Shown here: positions 34,681-46,739 of the stretch, in pieces | How the letters are laid out: each line of letters begins with the position of its first letter | Position numbering within the stretch: the stretch's first letter is position 1 | Assembly (NCBI RefSeq): GCF_008728515.1 | Contig: NC_044981.1 | Span: forward strand, 115,104,385-115,168,384 | DNA: 64,000 nucleotides | Source of the DNA: Papio anubis | Taxonomy: Eukaryota; Chordata; Mammalia; Primates; Cercopithecidae | Direction of reading: 5' to 3' | The notes under the pieces: model-generated | Seen by the model: only the letters and a program-made list of their open reading frames with translations | The model's database searches: none | Told to the model about the DNA's origin: nothing | Translations under genes and position numbers: made by a program

Positions 34681-34904
34681 TTCATTTTCATAGGGAGAAA
34701 GCCAAAGGTAAGAGAAACAATTGACTTCAGGGAATCCTGTGCAAATTCCTTCACAGCACCATCTTTTCTTTCAGCACATGATCACCCAATATTTTTAGAA
34801 ATATTAAGTACTAATCAAGAAAGCAGATCATTTTAAGTAGATAATTTTCCAAAGGGGAAAAAAGGTATAGGAGATACCTTTGGGAGAAGCATTTGAAATC
34901 ATCT

Positions 34905-35025
34905 AATTCTTCTACTATACATTTCTTCATTTTATAGATGTTGAGATGAGTTCAGTTCTCAGAATCACAAATTAATTGACTTCTAAGCAAGTTAATGACA
35001 GACCTGGGACTAGGACTTGGTTCTC
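34905..35025 (-). mobile_element. MIR SINE fragment, antisense
   Basis: 'ttcttcattttatagatgtt' followed by 'gacagacctgggactagga' keeps antisense MIR order. Confidence 0.65.
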
Positions 35026-35724
35026 TGTATTTCCCATTCTGGGATAAAGTTAACAGGGAACACATAATTCTGTATTCAAATTGGGAAGCAGAGAATAAAC
35101 AATTAGACATGTAACATAGACAATTTCAAATTCTGCCACGTTCTAGAAAGACAGTAAGAGAGTGATATGATAATGAGTGTTGGGGTACTGAAATGATGGT
35201 CTCTCTGAGGAAGCAACATGTACAAAAACTATTAAACCACTCATGTAAAATCACAACCTGACTTTTAATAATAGTTAGCAACATTATCCTCCAAGGGATA
35301 CTGTTCATCTATAAAGATCTCTGAATGGATTTTGCTCTCTGTGCTGTCTCTCTACTTCCCACTCCCTGCTAAATCTCTCTCTCTCTTAATTGGCTATTAT
35401 TATATTTTTTCTTGCTGAACTTATTAAATGAGATTTTATGAGTGCTGTTCTTAATTTGAAAATCAAGCAAGTAAACTATTTTATATGCCCATTACCTAAA
35501 TTAAGTTGCTTTTTAAGTATTTTCTGTATATCAAGAAGCCTTTAAAAGAAAATTCATCTTCTCTCCCCACCAGCTTCAGCCACCTCCTCTTCCCCTATCA
35601 GTATATAATTCTTGTTGAAAAAAGATTTCTTGCCTTTCAATTCTGCATTTGGGCAAAACTACAGGTTCCATGAAAAAACTTTCTTCCTAAGCTATCTAGG
35701 GCAGAAATATATGCAGTCAACAGA
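35026..35724. other. Unique DNA
   Basis: No repeat or gene recognised. Confidence 0.45.
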
Positions 35725-36326
35725 TTTCTAAGAATGACCCCAATGATTCCTCTTCTTGTGTAATCCCCTCCCTTTCGAGTGTGGGTGGAGCCTGTGAATA
35801 TATGATAGATGGCACTTCCACAATGAGCTTACAGTACATGACAAAAGGGAGATTATTCTCTCGGGTTGGCCTAATCTAATACCCTTAAAAGGCATAGTGT
35901 TTCTCTGGCTGGAAAATAATAAGTCAGAGAAATTAAAAGCTTGCGAAGAACCAACCCACCATTGCTGGTTTGAAGATGGAAGGCGCCACATGAAAAGGAG
36001 TGAGAGCAGCCTCCAGCTCAGAGAGTGGACCATGGCTAACAGCCAGCAAAGCATACGGGAACCTCCTATCTGTAGCTGCAAGGAATTCTCCCAACAAACT
36101 AAATGAGCTTGGAAGTGTATCCCCCACTCCCAGAACCTCCAGATAGGAGCCCGGGCTGGCTGACACCTTAATTTTGGCTTTCTGCGACTCTGAGCAGAGA
36201 ATCCAGTCAAGCTTGGGGCTTGCCCAGAATTCTCACCCACAGAACTATGAGATAATAAATGGATGTTATTTTTAGCAGCTAAGTTAGTGGCCATTTATTA
36301 TGCAGCAATAGAAAACTAATGCAACA
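35725..36326 (+). mobile_element. MLT1-type MaLR LTR, long old copy
   Basis: Opens near 'gaatgaccccaatgattcct' and ends 'gcaatagaaaactaatgcaa'. It contains 'gtggagcctgtgaatatatg', 'gaagatggaaggcgccacat', 'gaacctccagataggagccc', and 'agaactatgagataataaat'. These are the landmarks of older MLT1 LTRs. The longest open frame in the window (188 codons, minus strand) lies here and is antisense coincidence in C/G-rich LTR sequence. Confidence 0.75.
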
Positions 36327-36946
36327 TGTAACTAGATTTATCAACCGAGGTGTTCTGTTAAACAGCTAAATAATGACTCTTTCCCACCTTCAGAATGTGC
36401 ACCATTAATTCTCACAAAAGGCAGAGAATTCAACAGGGGAAAGAGGGAGGAGGTCAGTGATGGAAAGGCAGGACCCAAAGTGGGACAGACTAATGGGAAA
36501 CGCCAACCCTGCCCAGCTGTATAGTGTTATTCTCAGGTGAGGCCATCAACAACTCTAAAGAAAGAAAGAGGCAGAATAACTAGAATAAACTACAGTGTAC
36601 CAAACCACTAGTGATAGGAATCTAGATACAACCAACTATTTTTCTTTCCAATTCTTAGCACATAGGGCAGAAGGGAATGGGGAGATCATGAAATTTTTTA
36701 AAAGATGCCATGCATTTTTGGCATTTTTCTGATTGTAAATTCACATGATTATATTCAGAGAGTTCAGAAGCATTTACATACTGCAGCGGACAAAACACTG
36801 TGTTCATCTAATGCCATTTTGTTTTCCTCTTTCTTAGCACACACACACAAAAGGCTTTAGTTCCCAGGCTCTCTTACAGATAGGTTGGGGCCACCTGATG
36901 GAGAGCTGGTCAATGGGGTGTAAGCAGAAATAACAGAAGTCACTTG
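36327..36946. other. Unique DNA
   Basis: No gene or repeat family recognised. Short CA run at 36838-36850. Confidence 0.45.
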
Positions 36947-36960
36947 CAGGCCTCACTCTT

Positions 36961-37259
36961 TTTTTTTTTTTTTTTTGAGACAGAGTCTCACTCTTATTGC
37001 CCAGGCTGGAGTGCAATGGCGTGACCCTGGCTCACTGCAACCTCCGCCTCCAGTGTTCAAGCAATTCTCCTGCCTCAGCCTCCTGAGTAGCTGGGATTAC
37101 AGGCATGTGCCACCACGTCCAGTAAATTTTTATATTTTTAGTAGAGATAGGGTTTCTCCACGTTGATCAGGCTGGTCTAGAACTCCTGACTTCAGGTGAT
37201 CCACCCACCTTGGCCTCCCAAAGTGCTGGGATTACAGGCATGAGCCACCACGCCCAGCC
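36961..37259 (-). mobile_element. Alu (S-type), antisense, perfect TSD
   Basis: Full dimer in reverse with a 16-base T-run. A 14-bp perfect duplication, caggcctcactctt, lies at 36947-36960 and 37260-37273. Confidence 0.97.
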
Positions 37260-37782
37260 CAGGCCTCACTCTTAAAAATCATCCTAAGCCAGTCTTCACT
37301 TGTCCCTGAAGAGGTCGGGTCATATTTTGAGATGATAGGCCACCAGATGGAGGGAGCTTGGATCACTGAGTCACTGAATGGAACAAAGCCTCCACAGACC
37401 CTAAGGACTTTGCAAGAGCCAGAAATAAGCATTTATTATGCTAAGGTTGCGAATTAGGGGGTTGGAGAAGGGGTAAATATTTTCTTATTAAACCATATCC
37501 TGAAACCAAACCTTATCCTGAATAATACCCACATATCTTCTCATTTGATTTAACAGCTTTATATGCAGTGTCTTTCTCTTAGATATTTATCTTATTTTAG
37601 CGTGTAACATCCAAGCATCACACAAGAATTTGAATATCAAATTTAATTAATGTTACAAGAAATTCCTATCCTAATACACTTTGATGTTTATATATTAGAT
37701 GATTTCCGTCTTACACAAACTATAAAGAAGGGTACATAAATTCTGATTTATGTATGTATATATGTGTGTATCTGTGTTTTTT

Positions 37783-38080
37783 TTTTTTTTTTTTTTTTGA
37801 GACGGAGTCTCGCTCTGTCGCCCAGGCTGGAGTGCAGTGGCCGGATCTCAGCTCACTGCAAGCTCTGCCTCCCGGGTTCACGCCAGTCTCCTGCCTCAGC
37901 CTCCCAAGTGGCTGGGACTACAGGCGCCGCCACCACGCCCGGCTAGTTTTTTGTATTTTTTCAGTAGAGATGGGGTTTCACCGTGTTAGCCAGGATGGTC
38001 TCAATCTCCTGACCTCGTGATCCGCCCGTCTCGGCCTCCCAAAGTGCTGGGATTACAGGCTTGAGCCACCGTGCCCGGCC
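37783..38080 (-). mobile_element. AluYR-type (Old World monkey) element, antisense, perfect TSD
   Basis: Young full-length Alu. In reverse it has GGCTCAAGCC, CTAGCCGGGC and GAGATCCGGCC, the combination known from macaque and baboon AluYR subfamilies and not from human AluY. The 14-bp duplication tatctgtgtttttt (37769-37782 and 38081-38094) is perfect. This is one of three elements that set the host lineage. Confidence 0.9.
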
Positions 38081-38094
38081 TATCTGTGTTTTTT

Positions 38095-40840
38095 ATATAT
38101 ATATACACACACACACGCACACATTTGTGCTTGTGTGCACCTGAGTATAAATATATACACATACATATGTAAATTTATACATAATTACTAGTAATAGGAA
38201 TAATGACAAACTCCCTTCTGCAATGCCAAATTAAAGTCCGCTTATCCTTAACTACATTTCCATCCCCCACAACCCCCACCTGATTCGACAAATCAGGCAA
38301 AAAGCCTCCCTCTCGGATCTTTTCAGCTACTTTAAGGAATGTCAACATGGAACAAAGACAGGTTATTGAGAGAACTTGCATTTGTTTAGTGTGGAGAAGG
38401 AGCCACGATGAGAAGTTAAAATTCTCTTCAAGAACATTCAGAAAAGGTGTTAACTATTTACAAACCAGGAAGCGAAAGTAAATTCACTGAACTCTCTAAC
38501 TCAATCAACCATTTTTCCATTTACTTGAATTTCAAAAGACCTAAAAAGAGACAAAGGACTAATCTGTATTCGTTAATGTACAAGATTATAATTAACCTAA
38601 CGTCTGCTTCAAATTTACTATTATCTATTAAAGAATAAATAATTTTACAGCCCTCTAATGTAAGTCTTAAGCTTTAAATCACTGACCATAACTAATAAGC
38701 AGCTTAATAGCAAGAATGCCCTAAATAGAGCCACAGACCACAATTTCACCAAGCATAAATCATCATCATTTTTAATGCAAACGCAACAGCAAATCTCTGT
38801 AATTACTGGGTGCATTTTGAATCATTTTTATTATTACTGCACTGGCCCCATTAAAAACCCAAAACTCTGAACTGCATGGAATATAAAACTGGAATTATGA
38901 CACACTACAAACTCTAATTGAAATCCATAAATTTTCTAGTAGTATCCAGAATTTATTTTGTTGCCAAAGAATTTCAGCTATGCAGAATTAACTTTGAAAG
39001 TGTTCATTTTTGTCTACAGCAATAAGTAACAGCATTTTAGGCTGCCAAATTTGGTGGTCTGTTCTGGAACAAAATTATGTGAATTGTTTCTTATTCACTC
39101 AGGATTTTACATTTCTACAGCAAAAATGATATGCAAAAAATAGAGTAAAAAATCAAATAGAATATACCAGCCACAAAAGGATATAAAGTAGTACATCACT
39201 TCCCATCCCACTGCAAAACCTCCACCCATCGGAGCTGACTACAACAGACCCTGCAATGTCAGCATAAAGGAGTCTCCTTTCTAAAGATGGCAAAGGTATG
39301 TCGCTAAATTTGCAAAAAGGTAACAAGGACACTATGACAACAGTTTTATTTGTATGAATATAAGAAATGAATACAGGATAATCCACCAAGCCATTCTGAG
39401 AGATGGCCATACTCTGAATATAACTTTCTATAGAACTTTAAGTGCTTATAACTTAATAACCACTTCTTAAAAACCCTTAATACTCCTCTGATGAATACTT
39501 TAGATAACTATAAGTCAAGTTGTTTTGCTACACATATAAATTTATATAAATGTTACTCTGGGAAGAATGATTGGTTATGTGGAAAAATCTAAGATAGTGC
39601 ATCTTTCAGAATTTCAGATTAATATTCCATAAATACTAGAATTCACATGGATATATCTAAATATACTATTTACTATTAACATCATACAACTGATCATGCA
39701 ATGCAAGTCAGCTCCTTAAAATCAAATTTTCTATATTTTGACAATAATGTATCTGTTGTCCACAATGGGGGTTACAGCCCTGCAGACCCAACAATTTTCT
39801 TATAAAAATGTTGTACCACCTTAGGAAGTATTTTATAAATTATGTGCATTATAATTTTCTATTCACAGTATACTGTTAAGGGCCTTAATCTCTTGTGAGT
39901 ATCTTGATTTTAAACATACCTTTCTTATTATCTTTAAAAGAGAGGAGCTTGCTCTCCCTTAAACATTCCTTTCCCATGTATGCTTGCATTTTACACTCTC
40001 CTGCAATGCCTCCAAACCTTCTCCCAACTCATATCTAGACCTGACTGCATACCCAGATCACCTCATCCTGAAGAAATCATTTTCCCTATTCTGAACCCTT
40101 AGTTCATTTAATAACCACCCTGATTTCCCATATTTGCTGCCTCAAACTGTCACTTAACTTATGCATTTAATATCTCACAGATTTGTCTTTGTCAACTGTA
40201 AGTTCATCATTAGAGACCATATCTTAGTGCTGCAGTAGTAAAGAAAATTATCCATAATTCTCAACACCTAGCCTTTGCATAATTTCAGAACAAGGTGTCC
40301 TTTCTCAAGTACACATACCTAAATATTATAAATTGTGGTAATTATAACCAATTCGGTATATCCTGCATAATGTGGGTAGGTGTCAAGCAAATAAATCAAA
40401 CACACAAACACCAATATGAAGACTCTGATAGTAAATCTTTTTAATTAAAATTTTCTCACTTTTATGCAGGTTCAACTAAGTTCTATAATTCTTCCCTCAC
40501 TCTCAGAACTTTCTCTAGCAATAGGAGAAATGAGAGATCTACCAAAATGCTCTATTTTTAAATTACAAAGTTGTTTCTAGGTATCAGAACATGTGTGTTT
40601 AGGCAAATTAATGTAAACAGGGATAAAACTAAACAGCTTTCAATGAATAAAAAGAATTTTGCAGTTAGAAGGAACATGACTTCAACTCTTAATTTTGTCA
40701 TTCTGTGATCCTGGGACAGACGAAGGTTCAGTGGTTTAAAAAAACTAGGATGGGGGAGTATGGTTAGAATGATGCCAATCGATGGTTTTCAAATCACATT
40801 CCTCACAGTTGTCCGGCCTGCCCAGGGTTGCTGGTGACCA
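38095..40840. other. Unique DNA with a possible conserved block
   Basis: A TA/CA tract (38095-38117) is followed by AT-rich, nearly repeat-free DNA. The part 38640-39110 has a regular, homeodomain-motif-rich look (ctgtaattactgggtgc near 38797, tctaattgaaat near 38915) that reminds me of enhancer sequence, without proof. Weak L2-like sequence lies at 39990-40240. No gene is supported. Confidence 0.4.
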
Positions 40841-40844
40841 ATCC

Positions 40845-41528
40845 TGAAACTAACTTTGCAAAATTATAACTGAGACAGTGAAAGAGATTTAACTTAAGTG
40901 ATTTCATCTTGCTTTTAATCTTTAAGCTGTCCTTGTTTATTCCTGGGCGTAGGCTGAACTAACTTTTGGAGAAATTTAGTTTATAGTTTATAGTTTAAAC
41001 AAAGACAGTAACAGCCCTTGCTCAAAGCAGACCTCCTTTATGCCTGGGGACTAGATTGCTTCTGTAGGACTAATATTAGCCACAAAATTAAAATTATGGT
41101 TTAGGAGTTATGCAGGTGGAGGCCACACAATTTTAACCCTCTCTAAACTGCCTCTAAGATCAGTGCTTGAGACATTTTGTAGCCCCCGCCCTTGATGGTC
41201 AGCTGGCACCAACCAGATCAATAAACTGGCTCATCTGATCTTGTGTTCCCCACCCAGGAACTGACTCAGCACAAAAAGGCAGCTTCGACTCCCTGTGATT
41301 TCATCCCTGACCAGTCAGGACTCCTGGCTCACTGGCTTCCCCCAACTCATCAAATTATCCTCAAAAACTGCTTCCCAAATGCTCAGGGAGACGGATTTGA
41401 GTAATAATAAAACTCCAGTCTCCCACACAGCTGGCTCTACATGTACTCTTTCTCCATTGCAATTCCCCTGTCTTGATGAATTGGCTCTGTCTAGGCAGTG
41501 GGCAAGGTGAACCCCTTGGGTGGTTACA
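40845..41528 (+). repeat. ERV1 5' LTR
   Basis: 684 bp from TGAAACTAACTTTGC to the terminal TTACA. An AATAAA polyadenylation signal lies at 41406-41411. An AP-1-like TGACTCA is present at 41264-41270. A small triplication of 'tttatag' distinguishes it from the 3' copy. No clear TATA box was seen. Confidence 0.9.
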
Positions 41529-41532
41529 AATT

Positions 41533-41550
41533 TGGGGGCTTATCCGGGAT
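41533..41550 (+). other. ERV1 primer binding site, tRNA-Pro type
   Basis: TGGGGGCTTATCCGGGAT, four bases after the LTR end, matches the proline primer site TGGGGGCTCGTCCGGGAT at 16 of 18 positions. This fixes the direction of the provirus and its class. Confidence 0.88.
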
Positions 41551-41744
41551 TGTCCTTGTGGCTACCTGCCCCTGGTTCAGTGGCACTCCTCCAGCAATGG
41601 ATCCAGAAGCCAGCCCAAGCAGCCACCTAGTTCTCTTGGACTGGGGACTGACTCTGGTACTCTCTCTACTGGCAGGGTGCTGCCGACACAATATGCATGG
41701 ATTTAATTGCAATGGAGAAATAGTCCTGGGAAGATGTCCCTTAA

Positions 41745-41985
41745 CTGTAGCCCTATGACAGGGTGTCTGTCTATAGCCCCATGGTGGGGTGTCTGTCTGT
41801 AGCCCCATGGTGGGGTGTCTGTCTGTAGCCCCATTGTGGGGTGTCTGGATTGGTGAGTATCCTAGGCACTGCCAACACCTCCTTCCTTCTCCAGACTGGT
41901 TCTGCAGCCCCACTGCACGGTGTCTCTCTGTAGCTCCATTATGGGGTATCTGTGTCTATAGCCCCATTGTGGGGTGTCTGTTTAG
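41745..41985 (+). repeat. ~27-bp minisatellite in the proviral leader
   Basis: Units of the form tagccccatggtggggtgtc are repeated about four times (41745-41848), then a 55-bp non-repeat gap, then about three more diverged units (41903-41985). It lies just downstream of the primer binding site where the packaging leader would be. The 129-codon antisense frame over it is a repeat artefact. Confidence 0.88.
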
Positions 41986-42616
41986 CTCCTGGGGGATCTT
42001 GGTTGGCTCTTTCTAAGTAGTAGGAAGAGTCCTGGTATGGGAGACTTCTCAGTCAGGAAGATTTTGAGGAGGTTTCTCAAATGGAGAATAGGACTATCGT
42101 TTGGAAGGGACACTCTTGGAGTTCTTGGTTAGGGATCTGATTTGGAAGGCCTTCTGTCTGTCTTGTCTTTGTGTGTGTTTGTGTATGTGGAAGGGATCTC
42201 AGAAGGGGTTGCTGATGGCAGTCCAGCATGCTTAACTCAGAGAACCCTCCTTATTTGTCTGGTCACATTCAATGAGTCCTAAAGAAGGCTCAACAGGCCT
42301 GTTTCTCAGAGTGACTAGCTGCTCTTTGCCTTGCCCAGAGACTCCATTGTGAATTACCCTTTGGAGGTCGTCCCTTCCCACCTGGAATGAATCAAAGACA
42401 ACAGGGACCAACAAGAAAAAGTTTGAGCTTTGCCAGGTTAATACTTGGTGCCAAACAAGGTGACTAATGTTTGTTTTGTTATGTGTGTTTTGCTGGGGTG
42501 GAAAATGTTAATTTTATCCCCGCTGCAGCCTGCTGGGCAGCATCTTGCAAATTAAGAATCTTGCGTATGGTTCCATAAAACAGGAAGAGGTGATTTTCTC
42601 TTGTAAAGTGGCTTGA
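41986..42616 (+). other. Proviral internal region, leader to gag-equivalent part
   Basis: No open frame survives. A motif 'gttgctgatggcagtccagc' and G/T-rich sequence are all I can describe. This part should correspond to leader and 5' gag by position only. Confidence 0.4.
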
Positions 42617-42920
42617 AGGGCCCGGTGTCGTGGCTCACACCTGTAATCCCAGCTCTTTAGGAGACTGAGGCTGGCAGATCACTTGAGGTCAGTAGTTGGA
42701 GACCAGCCTGGTCAACATGGTGAAACCCCGTCTCTACTAAAAATACAAATATTATCCAGGCGTGGTGGTGGACACCTGTAATCCCAGCTACTCGGGAGGC
42801 TGAGGCAACAGAATTGCTCTAACCCAGGAGGCAGAGGTTGCAGTGCGCTGAGATTGCGCCAACATACTCCAGCCTGGGTGACAGAGCGAGACTCCGTCTC
42901 AAAAAAAAAAAAAAAAAAAA
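42617..42920 (+). mobile_element. Alu (S-type) in the provirus, sense
   Basis: Full dimer with 20-base A-tail (42901-42920). The flanking 'gtggcttga' occurs before (42608) and after (42922) the element and fits a short target duplication. Confidence 0.93.
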
Positions 42921-45566
42921 TGTGGCTTGACCCCCACAGCTATGGTGCCGTGAGCAGGGTCATCAGAAGCCACTCCATTCTTCAGAAAGCTGCAGTGAAA
43001 GGGATCCCAGAAACCTGGTATGCTGGCAAAAAAAAAGGATAAGAAATTCTTACCAGCCAAGTTTCTGGTTCCCCTCTCTCTGTCTTTCTCTGTCTGGGTA
43101 AACGGTAAATGTCACTTCTTGTCTCTCTGCAAGGGTTTGATGAACAGAAAAAGGATTTGTGAGACTAGTCTTAGGTGGTAGCAAATCTGGTGTACTTTGT
43201 GCTAAGAATTTGCTTTTCTGTGTTCTGTAATGGAGAAAGGAGTATCACAGGATCAAATGTGGGTTTAAGACCCCTGCAAGCTTGCAGCAGGCTGGTCAGT
43301 TACAAACTTTGCTACAGGTCTCTGAAACCAATAAATACTGTATGAAATTTCTCTGTCTTGTTTTGTGTCCTTAAGAGCTTAACCTTGTGACCATGTGGGG
43401 ATACTTTCTCTTGGTTTCCACCATCCAGAGGACAGGAATTTTGAGGTTCATGTCATAGACCTAAAAATTATCTTAAGCAGTTAAAAGCCACTGCAAGCTT
43501 GAAACTGGCTTCTCTAGGTTCCTTCTGGGAAGAGCAATAGAAACTGCTCACTGCTCTCTAACTCAGTAGCTAAAGCTTTGCTTTTTGACAATGACAGCCT
43601 GGGTTCTATTTTTGGCTTCCGGAATGATTCCTTTCTGGTTTTTTATTTCTGTAACTTTGCCATTTATTGAGGTTTTTCCCCCCCTATTAGCTTCTGATTT
43701 GCAGTCTTAAATTTACCTTTCTCTAAACTACCCTGAGGGAGATTCCAAATCTTGTTTAAAAAAAAAAAAAAAGAAAAAACAGAAAAAAAAGAAACTGCTT
43801 ACCATCTCTTTAAGACACCTACGTGTCCATGGTTAAGTTATAATCTTAGTTAAAACTGATTGATTTCATGTGGGACATCACCTGTCGTAAAATTCAAAAG
43901 CCAAAATCATTGGCTGCTTGGCGTGGCTAAAGTCGGATAATAAAAAAATTTTAAAGGATTTTTAAAAAAAACTTTGATTAAAAGCCAGCTCAATTAAAAG
44001 TAGATAAACAAGCTATAAATATCTTCAAAAGGCCTTTATGTTTTTCTCCTCTTGTTTTTTCTTCTCAGTCAACCAAATTATTTTTCTCCATTTTTTTTTT
44101 TTTTTTTTTTTTTTTGTCTTGCCACTGTTAATGCACCCATAAGTGGTCCTAAAATAACTTCTGGTAGCCTGGAACTCATTGGGAAAAACAGAGAAGGCAC
44201 CACAGACCCCGTTTTGGGGGGGAGAAAAAAAAGAAACCACTGTTTTCCTCATGATACCCCAGGAATTAAAAGCAGATAAATCCCTCTCAAAATCAAAGGT
44301 TATGTTCTGTTTTGCATTGTGTTATCTGACGGTTTTGAGTTTTGGGGGCATCAGAAATTACTTCGCATTATGAAAGAACTTTGGTGTGTAGTAACTAGGT
44401 AGGAAATATACTTTAAGGGATGGCTAATAATAGTTATGGAGGGATACTTGACTCTTCGAACACCTGGATCAGAGAAGCATGCTCTTGGCCACCTGGAGGA
44501 CAAGAAAACATCCTCACCCCCGAGTGGGAGATGAGACTCCCGTGAAGGATAGGCTGATTACAAAACGGGCTGATTGGCTTTGGGTTGCCTTGCAACGAAA
44601 TGCAGAGTAGATGTACTGCACCGTCTTCTCCTGGAGATATTTCCCTCCTCTCGGGGATCCAGGATCCAGTATAAAAGGGCACCTTTAATTTTGGGGATCT
44701 GTCTTTGCTTTCAGCTGCTTTTTTGCTGCTTATTTGACCCGAGAAATGCATGCTTTCCTAGCCCTGTTCCTCCAAGCGATCCACCCTTAGGCCAGTAATC
44801 CAATCACAAAACTGGCAAATGAAAAATCTTATAAATGCTGAATCTTCTGTCTGTATGTATGTATATGTGTTGTGTGTGTGTGTGATGTTTATATATAAAA
44901 AAGCTCTGATTAACTGATTTTTAAAAAGTGCTTAAATCAAATATTTTGTCAGAAAAATAAAAACTTTAATGCCTTTTTGTTCACGTGACCTCAGTAATCT
45001 TTTGGAAATAAAGACAGTTTTAAAAATTATTAGTAAAATAAAATGTCTTCAAAGTGTAAACATTTGGTCTAAATTAAGGTCAGATATCTGATTTGCTAAA
45101 TGCTTCAAGGTCAAAGTGTTTCCTTAACTTTTAAAAACTGTTTGATTTACCTACTTTGGAGCATTAGATTATGAATAAGGCCTGGGGACATATGAAGAGC
45201 TATGCCCACTAACTATCCTAAAAACAGTCAAACCTTATCTTCATTTCTGTCTGACATCCTAGGATCCACCCCGGTACATAATTAACATTGCTTATTTATC
45301 AAGTTTTTCACTAAAAATAAAAGTAACATTGTAACATATAATTAAGACAATGGGAGAAACAGCTTTACATGTAAGGTGTGTAAAAAATGTGTTTTTGTTA
45401 AAAGATTATAAAAAGGCACGGGAATATGGCTTTTGTTAAAGGGAATATAATTTTGTCTAGTTCAGAGGGTCTTAAAGACGGTCTTAACATAAAAGAGTAA
45501 CGGAACAAAACTAAAAGTTTAAGCAAAGTGAAAGGGTTTCTAAAGAGTTTATCGCATTAAAAAATT
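42921..45566 (+). other. Proviral internal region, decayed, promoter-like spot
   Basis: About 2.6 kb between the first and second Alu. There is no coding frame of useful length. A-rich tracts sit at 43757-43795 and a T-run at 44090-44115. A TATAAAAGG box (44670-44678) lies 93 bp downstream of an inverted CCAAT (ATTGG, 44573-44577). I have not been able to identify gag or pol motifs by eye. Confidence 0.45.
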
Positions 45567-45856
45567 GGCCGGGCACGGTGGCTCAAGCCTGTAATCCCAG
45601 CACTGTGGGAGGCCGAGGCGGGCAGACCACGAGGTCAGGAGATCGAGACTATCCTGGCTAACATGGTGAAACCCCATCTCTACTAAAAACGCAAAAAGAA
45701 ATTAGCCGGGCGTGGTGGGGGGCGCCTGTAGTCCCAGCTACTTGGGAGGCTGAGGCAGGAGAATGGCGTGAACCCGGGAGGCAGAGCTTGCAGTGAGCCG
45801 AGATATGCCACTGCACTATATAGCCTGGGCAACAGAGTAAGACTCCGTCTCAAATC
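45567..45856 (+). mobile_element. Alu (Y-type) in the provirus, sense
   Basis: Full dimer with ggctcaagcc at the 5' end (as in monkey AluYR), but the internal 'aattagccgggcg' and 'gagatatgcc' differ from the other AluYR-type copies. There is almost no A-tail: the element ends at 'gactccgtctcaaa'. Confidence 0.88.
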
Positions 45857-46102
45857 TGTGGGTATAAACAAGTTGGCTAAGATTAAAAAAAAAAAATTAC
45901 TTAGCTTTTTTTCCATAGGTTAAAACATTAAAACGATACTGTTGTGGGGCCAGAATCTGGGCCCATGTGTCCAAATAACAGGGTTTTCTTAAAAAAATTA
46001 ATCTGCTATTTGATGGAAAATTGTGAAGGGTTCTAAAAAGTTTATAAAAATCTTACTTTATGGTCAAATTAAAACTGAACAGATATAAAATTTTATTTTA
46101 AA

Positions 46103-46345
46103 AACCCTGTCTCTACTAAAAATACAATAAAAACAGTCGGGCGTGGTGGCAGGCGCCTGTAGTCCCAGCTACTCGGGAGGCTGAGGCAGGAGAATAGCAT
46201 AAACCCAGGAGGCAGAGCTTGCAGTGAGCCAAGATCGTGCCACTGCACTCCAGCCTGGATGACAGAGCGAGACTCCACCCCAAAAAACAAACAAATAAAT
46301 AAATAAGTAAATAAACAAATAAAGTAAAAATAAAAAACTAGCTGT
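46103..46345 (+). mobile_element. Alu in the provirus, 5'-truncated, sense
   Basis: Starts at 'ccctgtctctactaaaaata' in the middle of the left arm and keeps the whole right arm. The tail is an (ATAA/CAAA)n-like tract (46287-46345). The missing first 120 bp are typical of truncated insertion. Confidence 0.88.
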
Positions 46346-46739
46346 AACATTAAAACTTCACTAATGCTAACATGAAATTTACTTTTCTCTTTCAAAGATG
46401 ATTTTTATGCAATGTTAAAAAATTACAAACGGGTTTTATTATTTCCTTTGGGTAAATGGCCAGGAAAAAAGGGAGAAAAGAAAACAGACTAATTTAGTTA
46501 GCTTCATGCTATCTTTATTGGGTCTTGTTTGGCAAGCTGAGTCTCCTCTATCAGAGTAAAGGTTTTCTCCTTTAAAAATTTTTTTGGAGTTACCATTTTG
46601 GCCAAATGAATAACTTATGGTGACCTGGAATTCTATTTCGTGATATCCAGTGTTTTAAACCTTTAATATTTAACAAACTTTCCAAAATCAAATTATAAAT
46701 CATGTCTCTTTCTAACCTAATATTTTAGATATTAGGTTC

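Noticed and set aside
35728..36294. Longest open frame in the window (188 codons, minus strand)
   Set aside because: It runs antisense through an MLT1-type LTR whose landmarks are clear on the plus strand. No domain, no conserved motif and no splice context were seen.
40370..40395. Short stretch resembling part of the repeat at 50690-51005 (cctgcataatgtgggta)
   Set aside because: Only about 17 bases agree and the neighbouring bases do not, so it is probably coincidence.
41524..41913. 129-codon minus-strand frame
   Set aside because: It is built from the 27-bp minisatellite of the proviral leader; its repeated Thr/Pro-rich segments are an artefact of the array.
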